Below are positions 34,477 through 41,889 of a DNA stretch of 64,000 nucleotides, in pieces. The position numbers and the translations under genes are program-made. This DNA comes from Streptomyces venezuelae (GTDB taxonomy: Bacteria; Actinomycetota; Actinomycetes; Streptomycetales; Streptomycetaceae). Every line of letters starts with the position of its first letter. The first letter of the stretch is position 1. The DNA is taken from the NCBI RefSeq assembly GCF_008642375.1, contig NZ_CP029194.1, forward strand, positions 3,596,001 through 3,660,000. Direction: 5' to 3'. The notes beneath the pieces were generated by a model. That model was not told the origin of the DNA. It saw only the letters and a list, made by a program, of their open reading frames with translations, and ran no database searches.

Positions 34477-35339
34477 GACTGGACCTCCAGCTCGTCCTTG
34501 GCACGTTCGATCATCGTGACGAGGGCCTGGACCTGGCCGGTGACGGTGCCGACGGTGGTGCTGGTCTCCTCCTCGCTGTAGCCGGGCGCGCCCTTGACGA
34601 CGGTGGCGACGGTGACCTGGCCGATCCGGGACTGGTACCAGCCGTAGAACTGCTCGCCCTTCACACCGTCGGCGAGGTAGAGGCCTCGCTCTCCCAGGGA
34701 GTCGGTGGCGGTGAAGTTCCCGCCGACGCCGAAGGGGTTGCCGAGGGAGATGAGCTGGGAGATGCGTTCGCCGTCGCGCAGTTTCTGGTCGGGGCAGCGG
34801 AGCGCCTCCTCCAGGGTCCCGGCCATCTCCCAGTCGGCGTCGCTCTCGCTGCGGTGCACGGTGACGGTGGCGGCGACCCGGAGGGTCCCGCGGGCGCCGT
34901 CGGCGGGGATCTCGCTGTAGGCGGTGACGTTGTAGAGGACGGTGGAGGGCCGAACGCCCGTCCCCCAGGCGCAGTCCTCGCCGAGGACGGGCCAGTAGGC
35001 GGGGCCGCTGAGGTGCGGGGTGCGCTTCACGTAGTCCGGGCCCCAGGCGTCGGGCCCGGCGACGACGGCGAGGGCGATCCGCCGGGCGTCGGCCTCGGTC
35101 CTGGGCGCGCGCTTCGGGTCGGGAACGAAGTCGAGGGCGGTCGGCGTCGGGGCCGGGCTCGCCGTCGTCGGGGCGGCCGACGCGCTCGTACTCCCCTTGC
35201 CCTTGCCGCCGTCGGGCCTCTTCCCCTCGTCGCCGCCGTCGGAGCAGCCGGTCGCGATCAGCCCGCCCAGCAGTAGGCCACAGCAGGCACGCAGCAGTCT
35301 TCGGTCCCCGTACGCCACAGTTCCCCCACGGTCCTTCAC
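34473..35339 (-). CDS. Lipoprotein of unknown function, operon partner of the receptor kinases
   Basis: 288 aa from the GTG at 35339; a GTG at 35318 is equally good (both follow GGGGGAAC). Signal peptide with lipobox LIATGC (Cys32), then a Gly/Lys/Ser/Thr linker to ~70. The mature part (~75-285) contains TEADARRIALAVVAGPDAWGPDYVKRTPH, DCAWGTGVRP, WEMAGTLEEALRCP and FYGWYQSRIGQVTVATVVKG; two Cys pairs could form disulfides. No family recognised. It is translationally coupled to the kinase downstream, so it may deliver or shield the ligand, or be regulated together with it. Confidence 0.75.
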   Translation of the reverse strand: MKDRGGTVAYGDRRLLRACCGLLLGGLIATGCSDGGDEGKRPDGGKGKGSTSASAAPTTASPAPTPTALDFVPDPKRAPRTEADARRIALAVVAGPDAWGPDYVKRTPHLSGPAYWPVLGEDCAWGTGVRPSTVLYNVTAYSEIPADGARGTLRVAATVTVHRSESDADWEMAGTLEEALRCPDQKLRDGERISQLISLGNPFGVGGNFTATDSLGERGLYLADGVKGEQFYGWYQSRIGQVTVATVVKGAPGYSEEETSTTVGTVTGQVQALVTMIERAKDELEVQS

Positions 35340-35401
35340 GGTTCCCCCGAACAGTGACCAGATCGTACGACCCGTGGGGACAACTCGCCCCGGTTACAAC
35401 A

Positions 35402-35812
35402 TCATTGAGACGAACCGGTAGCGCTCTCGCGACGGGCCTCGTCGTACCGCGCGCGGGCCTCCTCGACCTCCGGGACCCGCCGGTCGGTCCAGCGGGCGAG
35501 CTCCCAGACCTGGCGGGCGGCCTCCTCGCCCATGGCGGTGAGGCTGTAGTCGACGCGGGGCGGGATGACGGGCTTGGCGTCGCGGTGGACGAAGCCGTCG
35601 CGCTCCAGGGTCTGGAGCGTCTGCGTGAGCATCTTCTCGCTCACCCCGCCGACCCGGCGGCGCAGCTCGCTGAAGCGGTACGCGCGCTCGCGCAGCGCGA
35701 TGAGGATCAGCACGGCCCAGCGGCTGGTGACGTGTTCCAGGACGAGCCGGGCCGGGCACATCGCTCCGCCGACGTCCGCCAGCAGGCTCTTCGGTTCCTC
35801 ACTTACTCCCAT
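35402..35812 (-). CDS. HxlR-family transcriptional regulator
   Basis: 136 aa from the ATG at 35812. Winged helix with the HxlR signature: CPARLVLEHVTSRWAVLILIAL, RFSELRRRVGGVSEKMLTQTLQTLERDGFV and VIPPRVDYSLTAMGEEAARQV. Cys19 in the CP motif is the usual redox- or aldehyde-sensing cysteine of HxlR/YodB proteins. Divergent from an NmrA-type oxidoreductase (35920), a classic HxlR arrangement; AGTACC/GGTACT sites in the gap are the probable operator. Confidence 0.92.
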   Translation of the reverse strand: MGVSEEPKSLLADVGGAMCPARLVLEHVTSRWAVLILIALRERAYRFSELRRRVGGVSEKMLTQTLQTLERDGFVHRDAKPVIPPRVDYSLTAMGEEAARQVWELARWTDRRVPEVEEARARYDEARRESATGSSQ

Positions 35813-35815
35813 ACC

Positions 35816-35875
35816 AGTACCTTACTTCAAAGTGGGTACTTACGAATAGATAGTGCCGGTCGTACGGTGAGTACC
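35816..35875. promoter_or_regulatory. Probable HxlR operator in the divergent gap
   Basis: AGTACC (35816-35821) and its inverse GGTACT (35835-35840) are spaced by 13 bases; a third AGTACC lies at 35870-35875. The direct-repeat feel (GTACCTTACT, GTACTTACGA) and location between hxlR-type regulator and target fit published HxlR sites in form. Confidence 0.6.
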
Positions 35876-35919
35876 GGTGAGCGCATCGCCCACCGCACCC
35901 CCCGGGAGAAGGAAGCACC

Positions 35920-36786
35920 ATGAGCATCGTCGTCACCGGAGCCACCGGACAGCTCGGCCGTCTCGTCATCGACGCCCTCCTCGCCGCCGTCCCGGCCGCG
36001 CCCGTCGCCGCCGTCGTCCGGAACAAGGAGAAGGCCGCCGACCTCGCGGAGCGCGGCGTCGAGCTGCGGATCGCGGACTACGACCGGCCGGAGACCCTGG
36101 CGGAGGCCTTCGAGGCCGGCGACCGGGTGCTCCTCGTCTCGGGCAGCGAGGTCGGGCGGCGCGTCCCCCAGCACGCCGCCGTGCTCGGCGCGGCGAAGGC
36201 GGCGGGCGTCGCCCAGCTCGCGTACACGAGCATCCTCGGCGGCCCGGAGGCCGACTTCGACCTGGCCGCCGAGCACCAGGAGACCGAGCGGCTGATCCTC
36301 GCCTCCGGCCTGCCGTACACCTTCCTCCGCAACGGCTGGTACAGCGAGAACTACACCGCGAACCTCGCCCCCGTCCTGGCCCACGGCGCCGTCGTCGCCA
36401 ACGCCGGCGAGGGCCGGATCGCCTCCGCCACCCGCGCGGACTTCGCCGCCGCCGCGGCCGCCGTCCTGACCGGCCCGGCCGAGGAGCACCTGAACCGGGC
36501 GTACGAGCTGAGCGGCGACACCGCCTGGTCGCTCGCCGAGTACGCGGCCGAGGTCGCCGCCCGGTCCGGCCGGGAGGTCACGTACAGCAACGTCCCCGCC
36601 GAGACGCACCTCGCGATCCTCACCGGCGCCGGGGTCCCGGAGCCCTTCGCCGCGATCCTGGTCGACGTCGACCGGGCCGTCGAGCGCGGTGCGCTCGCCC
36701 TGCGGACCGGCGACCTGGCCCGTCTGATCGGCCGCCCGACCACCCCGATCGCCGTGACGATCAAGGAAGCGCTGAACGCCTCCTGA
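35920..36786 (+). CDS. NmrA/QorB-type NAD(P)H-dependent oxidoreductase
   Basis: 288 aa from the ATG at 35920 with GGAGAAGGA upstream. N-terminal Rossmann motif GATGQLG (7-13), then LLVSGSEVGRRVPQHAAVLGAAKAAGV and LPYTFLRNGWYSENYTANLAPVLAHG, the pattern of E. coli QorB (YtfG), a quinone reductase. Atypical SDR without the YxxxK pair. Controlled most likely by the divergent HxlR regulator in response to quinones or aldehydes. Monocistronic: a hairpin follows. Confidence 0.88.
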   Translation: MSIVVTGATGQLGRLVIDALLAAVPAAPVAAVVRNKEKAADLAERGVELRIADYDRPETLAEAFEAGDRVLLVSGSEVGRRVPQHAAVLGAAKAAGVAQLAYTSILGGPEADFDLAAEHQETERLILASGLPYTFLRNGWYSENYTANLAPVLAHGAVVANAGEGRIASATRADFAAAAAAVLTGPAEEHLNRAYELSGDTAWSLAEYAAEVAARSGREVTYSNVPAETHLAILTGAGVPEPFAAILVDVDRAVERGALALRTGDLARLIGRPTTPIAVTIKEALNAS

Positions 36787-36800
36787 ACCCGCCCTTGAAA

Positions 36801-36832
36801 TGTCATGACCGTATGGCGATACGGGCATGACA
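36801..36832 (+). terminator. Hairpin terminator after the QorB-like gene
   Basis: TGTCATGACCGTAT (36801-36814) / ATACGGGCATGACA (36819-36832), 14 bp with one mismatch, loop GGCG. Unusually AT-containing for the region; it could double as an operator for the following rarD gene, 69 bases downstream. Confidence 0.6.
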
Positions 36833-36900
36833 ACCACCCCCGCGCGGCGCTACCTTCGACAGGACAGCGTGGCGCGGGGCAGGGCAGGGCAGGAGGTCCG

Positions 36901-37875
36901 GTGGAGACGAAGACGGAGAACGAGGGACGAGCAGGACTGCTCTACGGGATCGGCGCCTACGGCATGTGGGGACTGGTCCCGCTCTTCTGGCCGCTCCTCA
37001 AGCCCGCCGGGGCCGTCGAGATCCTCGCCCACCGGATGGTCTGGTCGCTCGTCTTCGTCGGCATCGCGCTGCTCGCGCTCCGCCGCTGGGGCTGGATACC
37101 GGAGCTCGTGCGCAGCCCGCGCAAGCTCGCGCTGATCACCGTCGCCGCCGCCGTCATCAGCGTGAACTGGGGCCTCTACATCTGGTCGGTCAACACCGGC
37201 CGGGTCGTCGAGGCCTCCCTCGGCTACTTCATCAACCCGCTCGTCACCATCGCGCTCGGCGTCCTCGTCCTCAAGGAGCGGCTGCGCCCGGCGCAGTGGG
37301 CGGCGGTCGGCGTCGGCTTCGCGGCCGTCCTGGTCCTCGCGATCGGGTACGGGCAGCCGCCGTGGATCTCGCTCACCCTCGCCTCCTCCTTCGCGGTCTA
37401 CGGACTCGTGAAGAAGAAGCTCAACCTCGGCGGACTGGAGTCGCTCGCCGCCGAGACCGCCGTCCAGTTCCTGCCGGCCCTCGGCTACCTGGTCTGGCTC
37501 GGCACCCAGGGCACGCTGGCCTTCGGCTCCGGGGGCGCCGGGCACGCGGCCCTGCTCGTCTCCACCGGCATCGTCACGGCGGTGCCGCTGGTCTGCTTCG
37601 GGGCGGCCGCCATCCGCGTACCGCTGTCGACGCTCGGACTGCTCCAGTACCTGGCGCCGACCTTCCAGTTCCTCCTCGGGGTCCTGTACTTCCACGAGGC
37701 GATGCCGCCGGAGCGGTGGGCGGGCTTCTCGCTCGTCTGGCTCGCCCTGACGCTCCTCACCTGGGACGCACTGCGCACGGCCCGCCGCAGCCGGGCCGCG
37801 ATGGCCGCCGCGGCGGCGGAGGCGGTGGCCTCGGTCGAGGCCGCCTCGGCCGAGAAGGTCCACCAGGGGCGCTGA
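36901..37875 (+). CDS. rarD: EamA-family transporter RarD
   Basis: 324 aa from the GTG at 36901 with AGGAGG six bases upstream. Ten membrane helices in two EamA halves. The start GLLYGIGAYGMWGLVPLFWPLLKPAGAVEILAHRMVWSL and SVNWGLYIWSVNTGRVVEASLGYFINPLV are characteristic of RarD proteins; LQYLAPTFQFLLGVLYFHEAM is the matching second-half motif. Presumed drug/metabolite exporter (chloramphenicol sensitivity in E. coli). Ala-rich C-terminal tail of ~30 residues. Confidence 0.93.
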   Translation: METKTENEGRAGLLYGIGAYGMWGLVPLFWPLLKPAGAVEILAHRMVWSLVFVGIALLALRRWGWIPELVRSPRKLALITVAAAVISVNWGLYIWSVNTGRVVEASLGYFINPLVTIALGVLVLKERLRPAQWAAVGVGFAAVLVLAIGYGQPPWISLTLASSFAVYGLVKKKLNLGGLESLAAETAVQFLPALGYLVWLGTQGTLAFGSGGAGHAALLVSTGIVTAVPLVCFGAAAIRVPLSTLGLLQYLAPTFQFLLGVLYFHEAMPPERWAGFSLVWLALTLLTWDALRTARRSRAAMAAAAAEAVASVEAASAEKVHQGR

Positions 37876-37901
37876 CCCTGGGCGGCCCGGGGCGCCGGCC
37901 C

Positions 37902-38222
37902 TCACGCGTCCAGCAGGTCGTGCTCCCGAATCAGCCAGCAGACCGCCGTCAGCCGCAGGGTCACGAAGTCGTGGCCCGCGGGCTCGGCCCACTCGGCCTC
38001 GGAGAGCCCGTGGGTGAAGCCGCGCACGTAGTCGGAGAGCTCCTCCCGCCCTACGGTCCGGCCCTCCGGCCCCCGCTGGGCCGGGACGAGCGTGTCGCAC
38101 ACCGCGGCGGCGTGCTGGTCGACGGCGGCCGCGAGGCCCGGCTCGGCGGTGACATCCGCGAGCCGCGGCAGGTACGCGACGGCGAGGTCGGTCAACGGAC
38201 AGCGGGGCGAATCGCTCATCAC
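37902..38222 (-). CDS. Small conserved actinobacterial protein
   Basis: 106 aa from ATG 38222 (a second ATG follows directly). All-helical, no membrane segment; the conserved-looking C-terminal block reads REELSDYVRGFTHGLSEAEWAEPAGHDFVTLRLTAVCWLIREHDLL. I recall this kind of small protein as a Streptomyces conserved family of unknown function (DUF6401-like, from memory, unsure). Converges on rarD and diverges from the HxlR gene at 38358. Confidence 0.65.
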   Translation of the reverse strand: MMSDSPRCPLTDLAVAYLPRLADVTAEPGLAAAVDQHAAAVCDTLVPAQRGPEGRTVGREELSDYVRGFTHGLSEAEWAEPAGHDFVTLRLTAVCWLIREHDLLDA

Positions 38223-38357
38223 TCCACATTAGGTGCGGACCGGGAGGTCCAGGACGTGACCTTGGTCGCAGCCGGCGGGGGTCCGAGGTGGCCGGTTACC
38301 GCCCATGGGGTCGGTTCCCTCTTGTAACCGACCGGGCCCTGCGTCAGGATCGGCGGC

Positions 38358-38795
38358 ATGGATGACAGCGCCATCAAGGCACCGAGCCACTGCGCGGCGA
38401 GCTACGGGAGCGACGGGGACCCCGATCCCTTCCAGTGGGACACCCGCGAGGACTGCGAGGTCCGCCAGATCCTCGACCGCGTCGCCGACAAGTGGTCCCT
38501 CCTCGTCATCGCCCTCCTCGACCGCCGCGTCCTGCGCTTCACCGAGCTCAAGCGCGAGATCGACGGCGTCAGCCAGCGCATGCTGACCGTGACCCTGCGC
38601 CAGCTGGAGCGCGACGGCCTGGTGAAGCGCACCGTCCACCCCGTGGTGCCGCCCCGCGTCGAGTACGAGCTCACGCCCCTGGGCGGCACCCTGCACACGA
38701 CGATCCGCTCCCTCGTGACCTGGACCGAGCAGCACCAGAACGAGATCGCGGCGGCGCGCGAGGAGTACGACGCGAAGGAGTCGGCCCTCGTCTGA
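38358..38795 (+). CDS. HxlR-family transcriptional regulator (second copy)
   Basis: 145 aa from the ATG at 38358. HxlR winged helix: CEVRQILDRVADKWSLLVIALL, RFTELKREIDGVSQRMLTVTLRQLERDGLV, HPVVPPRVEYELTPLGGTL. Only about half of the residues match the HxlR protein at 35402, so it is not a fresh duplicate. The last codons and stop are part of a 16-bp sequence repeated 20 bases on, so the 3' end was recently duplicated. Target unknown; the divergent small gene is a candidate. Confidence 0.92.
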   Translation: MDDSAIKAPSHCAASYGSDGDPDPFQWDTREDCEVRQILDRVADKWSLLVIALLDRRVLRFTELKREIDGVSQRMLTVTLRQLERDGLVKRTVHPVVPPRVEYELTPLGGTLHTTIRSLVTWTEQHQNEIAAAREEYDAKESALV

Positions 38796-38866
38796 CGGAG
38801 TCGGCCCTCGTCCGAGGGCCGGCCGGGAGCAGGGGGGACACCCCGGCCGGGGGCAGGGGACACCCC
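38777..38866 (+). repeat. Two adjacent short tandem duplications after the HxlR gene
   Basis: GGAGTCGGCCCTCGTC occurs at 38777-38792 and 38797-38812, straddling the TGA stop; then a 24/22-bp unit starting GGCCGGG and ending GGGGACACCCC repeats at 38821-38844 and 38845-38866. Signs of replication slippage in a non-coding gap. Confidence 0.8.
38802..38821 (+). terminator. Hairpin after the HxlR gene
   Basis: CGGCCCTCG (38802-38810) / CGAGGGCCG (38813-38821), nearly perfect with a 2-base centre, six bases after the stop codon. Confidence 0.5.
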
Positions 38867-38914
38867 GGGAAATCCGGTGGCCCGGCCCCCGGGGCGTCAC
38901 CCACCCTGAGGTCC

Positions 38915-39562
38915 ATGGAAGAACCGAAATACCGGATCCGGGCGCTCCACACCGCGGACACCGTCACCGTCTACCAGGCCTACCGGCCGGAGATCGGCCT
39001 CCCGGCCGCCCGCGACGGTCGATTCCCGGCCACCTGGAAGCGTGACCGGATGACGTGGATCAAGCCGTCGTTCCTCTGGATGATGTACCGCTGCGGCTGG
39101 GGCACGAAGGAGGGCCAGGAGACGGTCCTCGCCGTGGAGATCACCCGCGAGGGCTTCGAGTGGGCCCTGCGGAACGCCTGCCTCTCGCACTACGTACGCG
39201 GCTTCCACCCCGACCAGGGCTCCTGGCAGCGGCAGTTGAAGCAGGCCCCGGCCCGCGTCCAGTGGGACCCGGAGCGCGACCCGCACCTGCGGCCGCTCCC
39301 GTACCGCTCGCTCCAGCTCGGCCTGTCGGGCGAGGCCTCCCGCCGGTACGCGGACGAATGGACGGTCTCCGTCACCGACGTGACCCCGCTCGCCCACGAC
39401 GTCCACGCGCTGGTCCGCGCGGGCGACCTGACCGCCGCCGGCCGGCTGCTGCCCCGGGAGGAGCCGTATCCGACGCCCGAGGGGCTGCTGGACCACCTCC
39501 TGGTTCAGGAACCCGCCACCGAGACCGAGAAGTTGAAGTCGCCGGTGCCGAGCGTCCCGTAG
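38915..39562 (+). CDS. DUF4291 family protein
   Basis: 215 aa from the ATG at 38915. Strong family match: YRIRALHTADTVTVYQAYRPEIGLPAA, FPATWKRDRMTWIKPSFLWMMYRCGWGTKEGQETVLAVEITREGF, QWDPERDPHLRPLPYRSLQLGL and VSVTDVTPLAHDVHALVRAG. The family is widespread and uncharacterised, possibly a nucleic-acid-related fold. Its last 58 bases overlap the end of the converging reductase gene on the other strand. Confidence 0.9.
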   Translation: MEEPKYRIRALHTADTVTVYQAYRPEIGLPAARDGRFPATWKRDRMTWIKPSFLWMMYRCGWGTKEGQETVLAVEITREGFEWALRNACLSHYVRGFHPDQGSWQRQLKQAPARVQWDPERDPHLRPLPYRSLQLGLSGEASRRYADEWTVSVTDVTPLAHDVHALVRAGDLTAAGRLLPREEPYPTPEGLLDHLLVQEPATETEKLKSPVPSVP

Positions 39563-40158
39563 AGGCGCAGCCACAGCTGCACGAGCTGCTCGGCGGCCCT
39601 GGCGCTCGTCAGGTCGCCGAGGTCCCGGATCCGGTCGGCGGGCCAGCCGAAGGAGCGGAGCAGCTCCGCGACCACGGCCTTCGCGTCCTCGTCGTCGCCG
39701 CTGAGGAAGACGTCGTGGGGGCCCGGTACCCGGCTCGGCTCGACCATCACCGTGTTGTTCATGGTGTTGAGCGTCTTGACGACGCGGGTCTCCGGGAAGG
39801 CCTTCTGGAGCTGCTCGGCGACGCTGCCGCCGTCGGGCATGCCGACCTTGGGCGGGAAGCCCTCCGAGAAGTCGAGGGCATTGGACACGTCGACGAGGAC
39901 CTTGCCGCGGAGGTTCTCCGCTCCCGCGGCCTCCAGGACGGCGAGGGAGACGAGCCCGCCCGTCGCGTTCACCACCAGCTCGGCGGGGCCCGCCGCGTCG
40001 GCGAAGGTGCCGTGCCCGCCGCCGTGCTCTGCGGCCCACTTCACGGCCTCGGCGTTGGACGCGGTGCGGGAGCCGAGGGTGACCTCGTGCCCGAGCGAGA
40101 CGAGCTTGCCGGCGAGCCGGCGACCGACCTCGCCCGTTCCCAGTACGGCAATCCTCAT
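39505..40158 (-). CDS. NAD(P)-binding oxidoreductase, F420-reductase-like
   Basis: 217 aa from the ATG at 40158. N-terminal dinucleotide fold AVLGTGEVGRRLAGKLVSLGHEVTLGSR with the arginine typical of NADPH binding, then LVVNATGGLVSLAVLEAAG, KVLVDVSNALDFSEGFPP, VVKTLNTMNNTVMVEPSRV and VFLSGDDEDAKAVVAELLRSFGW. This is the NADPH-dependent F420 reductase/ProC-like fold; the true substrate is uncertain. Converges with and overlaps DUF4291 by 58 bases. Confidence 0.85.
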   Translation of the reverse strand: MRIAVLGTGEVGRRLAGKLVSLGHEVTLGSRTASNAEAVKWAAEHGGGHGTFADAAGPAELVVNATGGLVSLAVLEAAGAENLRGKVLVDVSNALDFSEGFPPKVGMPDGGSVAEQLQKAFPETRVVKTLNTMNNTVMVEPSRVPGPHDVFLSGDDEDAKAVVAELLRSFGWPADRIRDLGDLTSARAAEQLVQLWLRLYGTLGTGDFNFSVSVAGS

Positions 40159-40208
40159 GACGTGCGCTCTCCTCTGTGTCCGAAAACCAACGACCCGGCG
40201 GCCCGACC

Positions 40209-40841
40209 CTACGACGCCGAGGCCGCCGACGGGGTCCCGGACCGTCCCGCGTCGTCCCGTACCCGCGCGTGCAGGTGCATGTCGTGCCGTCCGTCGTCAT
40301 GAAGGGCCGCACTCCGCTTGGTGCCCTCCAGTACGTAACCCGAGGCCAGGGCCACCCTGCACGAGGCCTCGTCGCGGGTCGAGTGGTCCAGCTCAAGCCG
40401 CTGGAACCCGATCTCGCCCATGGCCCACGCGCTGAGCGCCGCCAGGGCGCGGGAGGCGACCCGCGCGCCGCGGGCGGTCGGGAGCACCCAGTACGCACAG
40501 TCGGCGAGGCCGTCGTCGAAGTCCATGCCTCGCAGCGCGATCCGGCCGAGGACCTCGCCGTCGCCGCTGCCGCCGCCGCAGATCGCCCAGTGCCCGCCCC
40601 GCTCACGCTCCCAGCCCCTGCGGTATCCGTCGAACCAGGCGCGGACCGTGCCCTCGGACGCCGGCCGGCGCGTGTGCCATTGCCGGATCGCGGGGTCCTG
40701 GCAGGCGACGAGGAAGACCGGGACGTCGGCGTCGACCCACGGGCGGAGCACCAGGCCGCCGTCGGCGGGGAGTTCGGGCTGCGGGGAGCCGGCGATGACG
40801 CCGGCGGGGAGGACGGGCTCCGTGGAGAGGTCACGAGCCAT
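40209..40841 (-). CDS. GNAT-family N-acetyltransferase
   Basis: 210 aa from the ATG at 40841. GNAT pattern of the RimJ/RimL kind: LRPWVDADVPVFLVACQDPAIRQW, GHWAICGGGSGDGEVLGRIALRGMDFDDGLADCAYWVLPTARGARVASRALAALSAWA (acetyl-CoA loop RGARVA) and RLELDHSTRDEASCRVALASGYVLEGTKRSA. Probably acetylates a protein N-terminus or small amine. 50 bases upstream of the reductase on the same strand, perhaps one transcript. Confidence 0.9.
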   Translation of the reverse strand: MARDLSTEPVLPAGVIAGSPQPELPADGGLVLRPWVDADVPVFLVACQDPAIRQWHTRRPASEGTVRAWFDGYRRGWERERGGHWAICGGGSGDGEVLGRIALRGMDFDDGLADCAYWVLPTARGARVASRALAALSAWAMGEIGFQRLELDHSTRDEASCRVALASGYVLEGTKRSAALHDDGRHDMHLHARVRDDAGRSGTPSAASAS

Positions 40842-40894
40842 GGCGACGTCCTCGCCTCATCCGCACCCTCACCTCACCCTCACCTCGTCCTCGC

Positions 40895-41257
40895 TCACTC
40901 CCCCACCCTCCGCACGATCGTGGCCATCACGCCTTTCCAGTGGGCGCGTTGACGTTCGCGCTCCTCGGCGCTCTCCATGTGCTCCTGATGGAAACGGAGG
41001 ACGGTCCGCCCGTCGCCCGCCGGAGAGACCGCGACCTGGAGGACGGTCTCGCCGTACGACAGGCGGACGCGGTCGCGCGGCCGGAGGCTGCGGAGGGCGG
41101 CGTCGCCCTCGGCGGGGAGCGCGGCGCCGGGTCCGAGCCAGAGGCTCAGCCCCTCGGGGCTCATGAGGAAGTCCCAGACGACCGCGACGGGCAGGGGCAG
41201 GGTCTTCGAGACGCCGATCTCCCAGCCGGCGTCCTGCGTCAGTCCCACGGGCATCAT
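40895..41257 (-). CDS. SRPBCC-domain protein
   Basis: 120 aa from ATG 41257 (or 41254), overlapping the stop of the CGNR gene. START/AHSA1-like fold: VSKTLPLPVAVVWDFLMSPEGLSLWLGPG near the N-terminus, RPRDRVRLSYGETVLQVAVSPAGDGRTVLRFHQEHM in the strands, and the final long helix EERERQRAHWKGVMATIVRRV. Binds hydrophobic small molecules in the family. Translational coupling to a CGNR regulator suggests a stress-response role. Confidence 0.87.
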   Translation of the reverse strand: MMPVGLTQDAGWEIGVSKTLPLPVAVVWDFLMSPEGLSLWLGPGAALPAEGDAALRSLRPRDRVRLSYGETVLQVAVSPAGDGRTVLRFHQEHMESAEERERQRAHWKGVMATIVRRVGE

Positions 41258-41862
41258 GTTTCTCCTTCCGACGGCGTACGGGCCCGGTGTGCCCGTACCT
41301 TGTGGCGGTTGCCGCACCGGTCCATCGAGCACCAACGGCGGCGCCCGGGGCGTGAGGTGTCGGCGAAGACGAGGGCGCAGTCGTCGGCGCCGCAGACGCG
41401 GACCCGATCGGCGTGCGGCCCGGTGAGGAGCTCGACCGCGTCCCGGGCGACCGTCGCGAGGAGGCGGGTCCCGGTGGCTCCGGGCGCCCACGCGCGCGTG
41501 CCGTCGGCGGCGATCAGGGCGACGAGCGGCGGCTCGGCGGCGGCGGCGTTGACGAGCGCCAGCTCCCCGGGGTCGGGGGCGGCGCCGTGGGCCCGCGCGA
41601 GGGCGAGGCCCCAGAGCGCGTCCCGCACGTCCCGTACGGCCGCCAGCTCGTCGTCCGTGACGGTCACGTCGAGCCCGGGGGCCAGGCGGCAGTCCCGCAC
41701 CCAGTCGAGCAGCCCGTCGACCCGGTCGAGGACCTCGTACTGCGCGGCGACGGGACCCGGTCCGCCGGTGAGCAGCAGCTCCAGGCAGAGGGCTCCGGCG
41801 TCGAAGTGGAATCGCTGCCCGTCGCGGCGCCGGAGGGTCATTCCGGTGGCGGCCTGCTTCAT
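41254..41862 (-). CDS. CGNR zinc-finger stress regulator (ABATE-like domain)
   Basis: 202 aa from the ATG at 41862. The open frame extends further, but this ATG sits in the palindrome that also holds the opposite gene's start. N-terminal ABATE-like helical domain (~15-120), C-terminal CGNR finger: C157, C162, C178 and C183 in VCGADDCALVFADTSRPGRRRWCSMDRCGNRHKVRAHRAR. Such proteins are predicted transcription factors of stress responses. Likely leaderless: a -10-like TATATT ends six bases before the ATG. It may repress itself and the divergent VOC gene through the palindrome. Confidence 0.88.
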   Translation of the reverse strand: MKQAATGMTLRRRDGQRFHFDAGALCLELLLTGGPGPVAAQYEVLDRVDGLLDWVRDCRLAPGLDVTVTDDELAAVRDVRDALWGLALARAHGAAPDPGELALVNAAAAEPPLVALIAADGTRAWAPGATGTRLLATVARDAVELLTGPHADRVRVCGADDCALVFADTSRPGRRRWCSMDRCGNRHKVRAHRARTPSEGET

Positions 41863-41889
41863 GTAACCAATATAACTGGTTACATGAAG
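41857..41889. promoter_or_regulatory. 33-bp palindrome containing both divergent start codons
   Basis: CTTCATGTAACCA (41857-41869), spacer ATATAAC, TGGTTACATGAAG (41877-41889): 13-bp perfect arms. The ATG of the plus-strand VOC gene (41884) and of the minus-strand CGNR gene (41862) lie in opposite arms. -10-like TATAAC (41871-41876) is seven bases before the VOC ATG; TATATT on the minus strand is six bases before the CGNR ATG. Confidence 0.8.

Noticed and set aside
29801..34504. Single 1567-aa kinase protein
   Set aside because: The first half of this frame is a shadow of the copy-2 kinase gene in another frame; the real gene starts at the GTG at 31987 right after the copy-2 stop.
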